DNA of 19,031 bases. Origin: Prevotella sp. UBA2746. Lineage in GTDB: Bacteria; Bacteroidota; Bacteroidia; Bacteroidales; Bacteroidaceae. Below are positions 7,295-14,165 of the stretch, piece after piece. Under the pieces are notes generated by a model. The model did no database searches. It had not been told where the DNA came from and saw only the letters and a program-made list of their open reading frames with translations. The stretch covers positions 1 to 19,031 of the forward strand of contig DEJO01000040.1 in the NCBI GenBank assembly GCA_002353555.1, in the 5' to 3' direction. The position numbers and the translations under genes were made by a program. Every line of letters begins with the position of its first letter. Positions within the stretch are counted from its first letter, which is position 1.

Positions 7295-8041
7295 ATGATG
7301 AAAACGATCCAGCAACGCAGAACCATCCGTAAATATGCACAAAAAGAAGTAACAGACGAACTGCTCAACCGCCTGTTGGAAGAGGCTGAGCGCACACCGA
7401 CGATGGGCAACCTGCAACTCTATTCCGTCATCATCACACGCGATGCCGAGAAGAAGAAGCAACTGGCACCTGCCCACTTCAACCAGCCGATGGTAGAAGG
7501 AGCACCCGTCGTGCTCACCATCTGTGCAGACTTCCGCCGCACCACGCTTTGGGCAGAAAACAGCAATGCCGATCCAGGCTACGACAACTTCCTGTCGTTC
7601 ATGAATGCCGCCACCGACGCCCTGCTCTACACACAGACGTTCTGTAACCTTGCCGAGGCTGAAGGGCTCGGCACCTGCTTCCTCGGCACCACCATCTACA
7701 TGCCACAGATGATTATCGACGTGCTTAAATTGCCGAGTCTCGTCTTCCCCGTTGCCACCATCACCCTTGGCTGGCCAGACGAAACTCCTGCCCTCTCCGA
7801 CCGGCTTCCCCTCAGCTCCATTATCCATCGCGAGACCTACCAAGACTATACTCCCGCAAGCATACATGAATACTATGCCGAAAAGGAATCCTTACCTGAG
7901 AATCAGCATTTCGTAGAAATCAACCACAAGGAAACCTTGGCACAAGTCTTTACAGACATCCGCTACACACGCAAAGACAACGTAGCCATGTCAGAGGGCA
8001 TGCTGAAGGCTATCATCCGTCAGGGATTCCTGTCTGAATAA
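7295..8041 (+). CDS. NfsA/FRP-like FMN nitroreductase
   Basis: A 248-residue cytoplasmic flavoprotein of the nitroreductase superfamily, which reduces nitroaromatics, quinones or flavins with NAD(P)H. The N-terminal IQQRRTIRKYAQKEV holds the basic and Ser/Thr residues that contact FMN phosphate. ERTPTMGNLQLYSVII is the second FMN-contact region. The middle helix with ATDALLYTQTFCNLAEAEGLGTCFLGT is the dimer-forming core, and VATITLGWPDE is the usual strand before the C-terminal arm. Length and the long C-terminal tail (KETLAQVFTDIRYTRKDN) fit NfsA/NADPH-flavin reductase types. ATG codons at 7295 and 7298 are both possible. The gene is only 36 bases after the second permease and I see no TAnnTTTG motif of its own, so it may be read with the export operon. 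Physiological substrate unknown. Confidence 0.88.
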   Translation: MMKTIQQRRTIRKYAQKEVTDELLNRLLEEAERTPTMGNLQLYSVIITRDAEKKKQLAPAHFNQPMVEGAPVVLTICADFRRTTLWAENSNADPGYDNFLSFMNAATDALLYTQTFCNLAEAEGLGTCFLGTTIYMPQMIIDVLKLPSLVFPVATITLGWPDETPALSDRLPLSSIIHRETYQDYTPASIHEYYAEKESLPENQHFVEINHKETLAQVFTDIRYTRKDNVAMSEGMLKAIIRQGFLSE

Positions 8042-8080
8042 CAGGCTGAAACTATAGAAAAAACAAGAAAAACAACTACG

Positions 8081-8133
8081 AGATACAACTTTTTTGTAAG
8101 TTTATATACCACCATTACAAAAAAGTTGTATCT
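8081..8133. promoter_or_regulatory. Perfect 19-bp inverted repeat overlapping a promoter (candidate operator)
   Basis: Arms AGATACAACTTTTTTGTAA (8081-8099) and its exact complement (8115-8133) flank a 15-base spacer. The right arm contains most of the TATCTTTG promoter motif, while the left arm has none. AT-rich arms without a following T-run argue against a terminator, and the spacer is far too short for an invertible promoter. A dimeric repressor or activator site is the most likely reading; if any transcript crosses it, it could also form a hairpin. Confidence 0.6.
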
Positions 8134-8136
8134 TTG
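8129..8136 (+). promoter_or_regulatory. Bacteroidota -7 promoter motif for the small membrane protein gene
   Basis: TATCTTTG matches TAnnTTTG and lies 60 bases before the ATG at 8197. Its first five bases are the end of the 19-bp inverted repeat, so binding there would compete with RNA polymerase. Confidence 0.65.
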
Positions 8137-8196
8137 CTCCATCAATCATGATTTGTCAACCAAAACAAAAGAACATTAACTAAAAAACGTAACTGC

Positions 8197-8619
8197 ATGG
8201 AAAATCTAAATCAAAACCAAGAGAGTCTGGAAGAAAAGCTGACCGCTCTCAACGCTACTGCGGACACCACCTCAGAGTTTGACCCGCAAGACATCGCGCA
8301 GAACAAGGTAATGGCTATCCTTGCCTACCTCGGCATCCTGGTACTCGTACCGCTCCTGGGCGCCAAGGAGTCTAAGTTCGCCCGCTTCCACGCCAACCAG
8401 GGACTCTGCCTGTTCATCTGTTCCATCATCTTCTACTTGGCTTACTACATCATCTCTGCCATCATCATCGCTATTTCTTGGAAACTGGCTATCATCCCAA
8501 CCATCATCGGACTGGTAGGTATCGTCTTCCTCATCCTTGCCATCATCGGCATCATCAATGCTGCCAACGGACGTGCCAAGGAACTCCCCGTTATCGGCAA
8601 GTACAAGGTGCTGAAGTAA
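8197..8619 (+). CDS. Small Tic20/DUF4870-like inner-membrane protein
   Basis: A 140-residue protein with an acidic, Gln/Asn/Glu-rich cytoplasmic N-terminus (about 1-45) followed by three or four hydrophobic segments (about 46-60, 73-95, 97-112, 113-127). The core reads KVMAILAYLGILVLVPLL and SKFARFHANQGLCLFI. The FHANQG element with the preceding small-residue segment is characteristic of the DUF4870/Tic20-like family, whose bacterial role is not established. The short C-terminal tail GRAKELPVIGKYKVLK also recurs in that family. The gene is monocistronic: its own promoter lies upstream and a strong terminator follows 36 bases after the stop. The inverted repeat at the promoter suggests dedicated regulation. 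Confidence 0.75.
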   Translation: MENLNQNQESLEEKLTALNATADTTSEFDPQDIAQNKVMAILAYLGILVLVPLLGAKESKFARFHANQGLCLFICSIIFYLAYYIISAIIIAISWKLAIIPTIIGLVGIVFLILAIIGIINAANGRAKELPVIGKYKVLK

Positions 8620-8655
8620 ACCGTGTAAGAAGTATACTTTTATAGCATTTCCAAA

Positions 8656-8696
8656 AAAAGAAAGAGTCCAAACATATTGCTTGGACTCTTTCTTTT
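8656..8696. terminator. Bidirectional intrinsic terminator
   Basis: A perfect 16-bp stem (8656-8671 with 8681-8696) has a nine-base loop, an A-run on the left and TTTCTTTT on the right, so it can stop transcription from both sides. It lies between the plus-strand small membrane protein gene and the minus-strand tRNA-Pro. The last stem base coincides with the final A of the tRNA CCA. Confidence 0.88.
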
Positions 8697-8771
8697 GGTC
8701 GGGATTACTGGACTCGAACCAGCGACCTCGCGCCCCCCAGACGTGTGCGCTACCAACTGCGCTAAATCCCG
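8696..8771 (-). tRNA. tRNA-Pro (anticodon GGG)
   Basis: Reading the minus strand from 8771: acceptor stem CGGGATT/AATCCCG is perfect, the D-arm is GCGC-AGTTGGTA-GCGC, the anticodon loop is CTGGGGG with anticodon GGG, and the T-arm is GCTGG-TTCGAGT-CCAGT. A73 is followed by an encoded CCA (8698-8696). The anticodon stem CACGT/GCGCG has one mismatch, A28 opposite C42, where a T in the 3' strand would pair. It reads proline codons CCC and CCU. Confidence 0.93.
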
Positions 8772-8813
8772 AAACCTTTTGTTTGCAACAGGATTATATC
8801 CCATTTGCGGGTG

Positions 8814-8821
8814 CAAAAGTA
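8814..8821 (-). promoter_or_regulatory. Bacteroidota -7 promoter motif for tRNA-Pro
   Basis: The minus strand reads TACTTTTG, matching TAnnTTTG, 42 bases upstream of the mature tRNA 5' end. This leaves a short leader to be removed by RNase P. Confidence 0.6.
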
Positions 8822-8884
8822 CATACTTCTATCGAGAAATGCAAATTTTAGAGCGTCTTTTTCTTCTTTGACGATAATATTTGG

Positions 8885-8892
8885 TACTTTTG
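8885..8892 (+). promoter_or_regulatory. Bacteroidota -7 promoter motif for aroA
   Basis: TACTTTTG matches TAnnTTTG and lies 71 bases before the chosen aroA start. It may drive the aroA to porX gene run. Confidence 0.6.
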
Positions 8893-8963
8893 CATGGTCA
8901 TGACAAGCAATAGAGTACTGCTTCATGCCTTCACAGCACATTAAGATAAGGAGAGAAACAGAA

Positions 8964-10253
8964 ATGCAATATATCATTAAGGCACCAAAAAGCCTGCACA
9001 CTACCATCAACCTGCCAGCATCGAAGAGCATCAGCAACCGCGCACTCATCATCCATGCCCTGGCTGGAGGCAAGCACCGCCCATTGAACCTTTCCGATTG
9101 CGACGACACGGAAGTCATCATCCGCGCGCTGAAAGACATGCCGGAGACCATTGACATCGGTGCAGCCGGCACTGCCATGCGCTTTATGACAGCATACCTG
9201 TCGGTGACACCCATTGACGAGAGCGCTCCTTACAAGGCTCACATACTGACAGGAACGGAACGCATGCAGCACCGTCCCATCGGCATTCTGGTCAATGCGT
9301 TAAGGCAACTGGGTGCTGACATCCGATACGCAGGCGAAGAAGGCTACCCACCCCTGATCATCCGCGGCAGACAACTGGAGGGTGGCATGCTGGAGATTCC
9401 CGGAAATGTCAGCTCGCAATACATCTCTGCCCTGCTGATGATTGGTCCGCTGCTGCACAAAGGACTGGAGTTGCGGCTTACCGGCAACATCGTCTCACGC
9501 CCATACATCGACCTGACGTTGCACGTGATGCATGAGTTCGGATGCCACATAGAGTGGACCGATATCGACACCATCAGCGTGTCACCACAAACATACTACG
9601 ACCATAGCTACCAGATAGAAAACGACTGGAGTGCATCGTCCTACTGGTATGAGATGCTGGCACTCTCTGACGACATGGAGGGCGAGGTCTTCCTGCCTGG
9701 GCTGCATGATGCGTCAAGGCAGGGTGACTCTGTGGTACGCTACCTCTACAGCATGTTAGGAGTGAAGACAAAGATGGAGGAAAAGGAGAATAAGGGAACG
9801 GAAGAGCGTGTGAACGAGAGCGGTGCATTGCTGTCGCGCCACATGCGCTCCCTGCCAAGGATGGACTATGACTTCGTCAACCAACCCGACCTTGCACAAA
9901 CGTTAGTAGTCACCTGCTGCGCTCTTGGCATCAAGTTCCACTTCACGGGCCTGGCAAGCTTGAAAATCAAGGAGACAGACCGCATAACGGCGCTGAAGAC
10001 AGAACTGAAGAAACTGGGGTATGTCGTCAAGGACATCAACGACTCTGAACTGGAATGGGATGGAGAACGTTGTGAGGCTGAAGAGCTACCCACCATCGAC
10101 ACCTACGAAGACCACCGCATGGCGATGGCTTTTGCCCCGCTTGCCATCAAGTTGGGAGAGATACGCATCAACAACCCGCAGGTAGTCAGCAAGTCATACC
10201 CCCACTACTGGGAAGACTTGAAGAAGGCGGGGTTTGGAGTAATTGACAATTGA
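8964..10253 (+). CDS. aroA: 5-enolpyruvylshikimate-3-phosphate synthase
   Basis: A 429-residue cytoplasmic enzyme that transfers enolpyruvyl from PEP to shikimate-3-phosphate, the sixth step of chorismate synthesis. Visible active-site elements: LPASKSISNRALI with K21, S22 and R26; GAAGTAMRF (66-74), the PEP-binding loop; TERMQHRPIG with R100 and R104; SSQ (150-152); the catalytic acid D309 in NQPDLAQT; KETDR (336-340) with the second catalytic residue E337; and EDHRMAM (382-388). The loop reads GAAGTAMR rather than the enterobacterial GNAGTAMR. The ATG at 8964 follows AAGGAGAG at a good distance and begins just before the first conserved strand; an upstream in-frame ATG at 8925 is less likely. 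Residues 270-287 are an unusual charged insert coded by purine-rich DNA. The final codons (IDN, stop) lie inside an AT-rich dispersed repeat. Confidence 0.96.
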   Translation: MQYIIKAPKSLHTTINLPASKSISNRALIIHALAGGKHRPLNLSDCDDTEVIIRALKDMPETIDIGAAGTAMRFMTAYLSVTPIDESAPYKAHILTGTERMQHRPIGILVNALRQLGADIRYAGEEGYPPLIIRGRQLEGGMLEIPGNVSSQYISALLMIGPLLHKGLELRLTGNIVSRPYIDLTLHVMHEFGCHIEWTDIDTISVSPQTYYDHSYQIENDWSASSYWYEMLALSDDMEGEVFLPGLHDASRQGDSVVRYLYSMLGVKTKMEEKENKGTEERVNESGALLSRHMRSLPRMDYDFVNQPDLAQTLVVTCCALGIKFHFTGLASLKIKETDRITALKTELKKLGYVVKDINDSELEWDGERCEAEELPTIDTYEDHRMAMAFAPLAIKLGEIRINNPQVVSKSYPHYWEDLKKAGFGVIDN

Positions 10254-10258
10254 TAATT
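10239..10258 (+). repeat. AT-rich dispersed repeat copy 2 (overlaps aroA stop)
   Basis: GTAATTGACAATTGATAATT differs at one base from the copy at 3626-3645. The aroA stop TGA (10251-10253) lies inside it, so the repeat codes for the last residues of the enzyme. Confidence 0.7.
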
Positions 10259-10300
10259 GATCATCAAACGAAGTCCAATTCATATCACTGACAATTCCTT

Positions 10301-10495
10301 ATGGAGTTCCTTATTATTACCATTGCGGCCTTAGCCGTCCTTGCCATCATTGCAGCCATCGCCTCGCGCTTCGACAAAGGAGGTGACGAGATAGTGACGC
10401 AAGGTGGTTGCGACGATTGCACCGGCAGGGACGACTGCAAGTTGGCAGAGTTGAAGAAGCAATGCGGAAAAGACAATAAAAAAGGCTTTTCGTAG
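10301..10495 (+). CDS. Small Cys-rich single-pass membrane protein of unknown function
   Basis: A 64-residue protein: one N-terminal hydrophobic helix (about 3-22), then a short charged domain with four cysteines at 37, 40, 46 and 55 (pattern C-x2-C-x5-C-x8-C) and a lysine-rich end. The spacing could bind a metal or an Fe-S centre or form disulfides; the side of the membrane is not certain, though positive residues after the helix suggest a cytoplasmic tail. It faintly recalls FeoB-associated Cys-rich membrane proteins, but no feo gene is nearby and I do not claim that identity. It starts 47 bases after aroA and ends 12 bases before the PorW-like gene, a spacing that implies co-transcription. 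The clean frame, membrane helix and tight packing support it as a real gene. Confidence 0.7.
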   Translation: MEFLIITIAALAVLAIIAAIASRFDKGGDEIVTQGGCDDCTGRDDCKLAELKKQCGKDNKKGFS

Positions 10496-10507
10496 TTATA
10501 TATAGAA

Positions 10508-13500
10508 GTGAAATTGCATCGAGTCAGACATATTGTTCTATTGCTGACGATAGCCATTGCCATGGTTGTCGCCAGTTGCTCTACGCAGAAGAATACGGCT
10601 GGCTCACGTTGGTGGCATTCTTTTAATGCCAGATACAACACCTATTATAATGGTGCACTTGCCTATATTGACGGCAGTCTGGAAAAAGAGAACGGCAACA
10701 AGGACAATTTCACAGAGATGATTCCACTCTATACCGTCGGCAACAAGGGCAGCCGCGAACTGGGAAAAGGCAACTTCGACCGTGCCATAGAGAAAGCACA
10801 GAAGGCCATTCACCAGCACAGCATTAAGAAACGCCCCGAATGGAAACGCAACCGGAAGAAGACGGAGAAAGACATTGAGTGGCTGAACCGCAGGGAGTAT
10901 AACCCTTTCTTATGGAAAGCATGGATGCTGATGGGACGTTCGCAGTTCCATCAGGGAGCCTTTGAAGAGGCTGCCGCCACCTTCTCTTATATGAGCCGCC
11001 TCTATCATACCCAGCCGGCTATCTATGGCAAGGCAAGAGCCTGGCTTGCAAAATGTTATGTAGAACAAGACTGGCTCTACGATGCCGAGGACATCATCCG
11101 AAACATGCAGCGCGACTCCATAGACTGGCGTGCCGTCAAGGAGTGGGACTATACGCTGGCAGACTATTATATCCGGGCTGGACAACTGGAGCAGGCCGTT
11201 CCCTACCTGCGCAAAGTCATCAAACATGAAATGAGGCGCAAGCAAAGGGCACGCGAATGGTATCTGATGGGACAGATACAGGCTGCGCTGGGACGAAAAG
11301 AAGAAGCCTATAAAGCCTTCAGGCATGTGGTGAGACTGAACCCACCCTATGAACTGGAGTTCAACGCCCGTATCTCCATGACCGAAGTGATGGCAAGCGG
11401 AAAGAGCAAACAAATGATTTCCCGACTGAAACGCATGGCGGCATCTGACAACAACAAAGAGTATCTTGATCAGGTCTATTACGCCATGGGCAACATCTAT
11501 CTGGCTGAAAAAGACACGGCAAACGCCATCAGTGCTTATGAGAAAGGCAACGAGAAAGCAACAAGAAACGGTATTGAAAAAGGTGTCCTGCTGTTGCACT
11601 TAGGCGACTTGTACTGGCTAAAGGAGAAATACAGCGATGCCAAGCGGTGCTACGGTGCTGCCATAGGACTCTTGGACAAAGATCGAAAAGACTATCAACA
11701 GCTGTCCGACCGCTCGAAAGTGCTGGACGAGCTGGTGCCTTATACTGAGGCAGTACACATGCAGGACTCCCTGCAAGAGTTGGCACGCATGCCTGAAGCA
11801 GAGCGCAATGCAGCCATAGACCGCGTCATCGATGCGCTGAAGAAGAAAGAAAAAGAAGAACGACGTGCTGCAGCTGAAGCGGCGGCAGCCCAAAACGGCA
11901 GTATGAACATCAATGTAACAGACGTAGCCAGCAACAATGCCCGCCAGCAACAGCAACAACAAACGGCAGGCAACCAACAAGACGGACTGTGGTACTTCTA
12001 TAATCCCATGGCAGTGAGCCAAGGCAAGGAGATGTTTATCAGACTTTGGGGACGCCGGGAGAATGCAGACAACTGGCAACGCAGCAACAAGACCGTGGTA
12101 GGTGATGTCGGAACGACAGACCTGTCAGACAACCTTACTGACGAGCAACGTGACTCCATTGCAGCAGCTGAACAGGTACAAGACTCCCTGGAACAGGCAA
12201 GAGACAGCGTACAGAACGATCCGCACAAGCGGGAATACTATCTGGCACAGATTCCCTTCACGGAAGAGCAACTGGCAGCCAGCAACAAGATACTGGAAGA
12301 CGGACTTCACCACTCAGGAGTCATCTTCAAAGACAAGCTCGACAACCTTCCACTGAGCGAGAAGAGCCTTCGCAGACTCACCGACAACTATAGCGACTAC
12401 GAGAAGATGGACGAGGTCTACTATCACCTCTTCCTGCTCTATTCACGAAAAGGAGAGCCGCAACAGGCGGAATACTACGTCTCTCTGCTGAAAGAGAAGT
12501 ATCCGGAAAGCCAGTGGACGACCATACTCACCGATCCCTACTTCCACGAAAACTCTAAATTCGGCGTACATATCGAGGACTCGCTATATGCCGCAACATA
12601 CGAAGCCTTCAAATACGACAGGCACAGCGAGGTAGCAGGCAACGTGCATGTATCTGAGACCCGCTTCCCACTGGGAGCCAACCGTGACAAGTTCCTCTTC
12701 ATCGGTGGTCTGAGCAAACTCAACAACGGTGATGCCAACGGCTGTATTGCCGACATGAAGACCGTCGTGGAGAAATTCCCGCAAAGCCGCATCAGCGAGA
12801 TGGCGGGCATGATTGTCAACGGTGTGAACAGCGGCAAGAAGCTAAGAGGAGCCAAGTTCGACCTTACTGATGTATGGAATCGGCGCACGGCAGTACTCAA
12901 CGACAGCGACAGCATTCATTCCAGGAAGTTCTCACCCGACCGTGTTGCCGACTATAAGTTCCTCTTGGTCTACTCACCCGACTCCGTCAACGAAAACAAG
13001 TTGCTGTATGAAGTCGCGAAGTTCAACTTCACTCATTTCATCGTGCGCAACTTCGACATAGAGATTTCCGACGTTGAAGGCCTGCATCAACTGCAACTGA
13101 GCGGGTTCCGCAGCTACGACGAAGCCTACCAGTATGCCAGGGAGATGTATGAAACGCCAAACATCATGCAACTGCTTGGCAAGCCCAGGGGTATCATCAT
13201 CAGCGACGCCAACCTGCAACTCATAGGAACTGCGTTTACCTATAAGGATTATGAGGACTTCTACGTGAAACACTTCTCACCACTGACGGTAACGAAACGC
13301 AACCTGCTCTCCGAACCGGCAGAGGTGGCAACACCGCGTGAACGAGACTTAGAGGAAGAAATCTCCAGCAAGTCACCGACGAAGGAAGACATTGATGCCA
13401 TGCAGAACGGCGGAACAACCGACGATTCCGGCTTCATTATTCCTGAAGAAACGGAAGTCCAAAAGAAGGAAGAGACGGAAAGCCAACAGAAAGAAGAAAC

Positions 13501-14032
13501 TCCTGCCGGTATTGAAATACCCGCTGCCAACAACACACCAGCACAGGAAACTCCGGTAACGTCACCGGCCACACAACCTGCTCCAGAGGTGCCGACAACG
13601 AATGAAATCATTGTCATCGACGAAAAACAGCCAACCGTTCCGGCTGAAGATACATACGTTATTCCAGAAGAGGACGTTAAGCCAGTTACTCCTGCTCTTG
13701 AAGATACCTACATCATTCCTGAAGAGAAGGCAAACACTGAGACTCCGAAGAAGCAACCGGAGACACTGGAAATACCAGAAACTCCGGAAACTACGGGTAA
13801 TCCGAACTCTTCAGGCAATCCGAAGAAGCCGGAGACTTTGGAGAAGAAGCCGCTTACGCCCACCAAGAAACCTTCTACACCTGCACAACAACCCCGACAG
13901 CCGCAGGTGGAAGACACGGGCATCGACTTCAACGATGACTTCGGAGTACCGAACACACCGCAGCAAAATAATAAGAAACAGACACAAGACTTCAACATCG
14001 AAGACGAATATTACGACCTCAACGGGTTCTAA
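10508..14032 (+). CDS. porW: PorW/SprE-like TPR lipoprotein of the type IX secretion system
   Basis: A 1174-residue lipoprotein; PorW/SprE proteins are needed for type IX secretion in Porphyromonas and Flavobacterium. The signal peptide ends in a lipobox with Cys24 (VVASCSTQKN). The family opening RWWHSFNARYNTYYNGALAYIDG follows, then helical TPR-like repeats over most of 60-440 (for example AWMLMGRSQFHQGAFEEAAATF and YAMGNIYLAEKDTANAI), a Gln-rich linker near 480-497, a second helical region (about 560-760) and a conserved later domain (about 760-940). The tail from about 945 is Pro/Glu/Thr-rich with three D-x-x-[IV]-I-P-E-E type copies (972-982, 1047-1056, 1065-1074) and ends FNIEDEYYDLNGF. 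The start is a GTG 12 bases after the upstream gene; no later start keeps the signal peptide. It is followed by porX, its expected functional partner. The symbol porW is by family resemblance; sprE is the alternative name. Confidence 0.82.
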   Translation: MKLHRVRHIVLLLTIAIAMVVASCSTQKNTAGSRWWHSFNARYNTYYNGALAYIDGSLEKENGNKDNFTEMIPLYTVGNKGSRELGKGNFDRAIEKAQKAIHQHSIKKRPEWKRNRKKTEKDIEWLNRREYNPFLWKAWMLMGRSQFHQGAFEEAAATFSYMSRLYHTQPAIYGKARAWLAKCYVEQDWLYDAEDIIRNMQRDSIDWRAVKEWDYTLADYYIRAGQLEQAVPYLRKVIKHEMRRKQRAREWYLMGQIQAALGRKEEAYKAFRHVVRLNPPYELEFNARISMTEVMASGKSKQMISRLKRMAASDNNKEYLDQVYYAMGNIYLAEKDTANAISAYEKGNEKATRNGIEKGVLLLHLGDLYWLKEKYSDAKRCYGAAIGLLDKDRKDYQQLSDRSKVLDELVPYTEAVHMQDSLQELARMPEAERNAAIDRVIDALKKKEKEERRAAAEAAAAQNGSMNINVTDVASNNARQQQQQQTAGNQQDGLWYFYNPMAVSQGKEMFIRLWGRRENADNWQRSNKTVVGDVGTTDLSDNLTDEQRDSIAAAEQVQDSLEQARDSVQNDPHKREYYLAQIPFTEEQLAASNKILEDGLHHSGVIFKDKLDNLPLSEKSLRRLTDNYSDYEKMDEVYYHLFLLYSRKGEPQQAEYYVSLLKEKYPESQWTTILTDPYFHENSKFGVHIEDSLYAATYEAFKYDRHSEVAGNVHVSETRFPLGANRDKFLFIGGLSKLNNGDANGCIADMKTVVEKFPQSRISEMAGMIVNGVNSGKKLRGAKFDLTDVWNRRTAVLNDSDSIHSRKFSPDRVADYKFLLVYSPDSVNENKLLYEVAKFNFTHFIVRNFDIEISDVEGLHQLQLSGFRSYDEAYQYAREMYETPNIMQLLGKPRGIIISDANLQLIGTAFTYKDYEDFYVKHFSPLTVTKRNLLSEPAEVATPRERDLEEEISSKSPTKEDIDAMQNGGTTDDSGFIIPEETEVQKKEETESQQKEETPAGIEIPAANNTPAQETPVTSPATQPAPEVPTTNEIIVIDEKQPTVPAEDTYVIPEEDVKPVTPALEDTYIIPEEKANTETPKKQPETLEIPETPETTGNPNSSGNPKKPETLEKKPLTPTKKPSTPAQQPRQPQVEDTGIDFNDDFGVPNTPQQNNKKQTQDFNIEDEYYDLNGF

Positions 14033-14165
14033 TGCCCTAATGCCCTCCCCGATCCTCCCTAAGGGAGGGGAGGAAAAGAGAAAAAGGGAAAAAGGGGAAA
14101 AGAGAGGAAGGAGAAAGGGGGAGTATGTAGGGATGAAGAATGTGAGATAAACACCAAAAAGAATT
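14033..14165 (+). repeat. Intergenic hairpin and purine-rich repeat before porX
   Basis: A small hairpin CCTCCC-TAA-GGGAGG (14054-14068) is followed by an almost pure G/A tract to about 14125. AAGGGAGGGGAG is shared with the junction after the first permease. No T-run follows, so read-through from the PorW-like gene into porX is plausible. Confidence 0.6.

Noticed and set aside
8081..8133. Invertible promoter flanked by inverted repeats
   Set aside because: Only 15 bases lie between the arms, far too few for site-specific inversion, and no recombinase gene is nearby.
8677..8871. 64-residue plus-strand frame containing GITGLEPATSRPPDVCATN
   Set aside because: It is the antisense reading of the tRNA-Pro gene plus part of the terminator; this type of peptide is a well-known false annotation.
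10301..10495. Calling the small Cys-rich protein FeoB-associated
   Set aside because: The resemblance is limited to one helix plus cysteines, and no feoA or feoB gene is present.
13602..14150. 182-residue plus-strand frame over the PorW-like tail
   Set aside because: It is a shifted reading of the low-complexity tail and the purine tract, rich in Arg/Ser/Thr and without recognisable domains.
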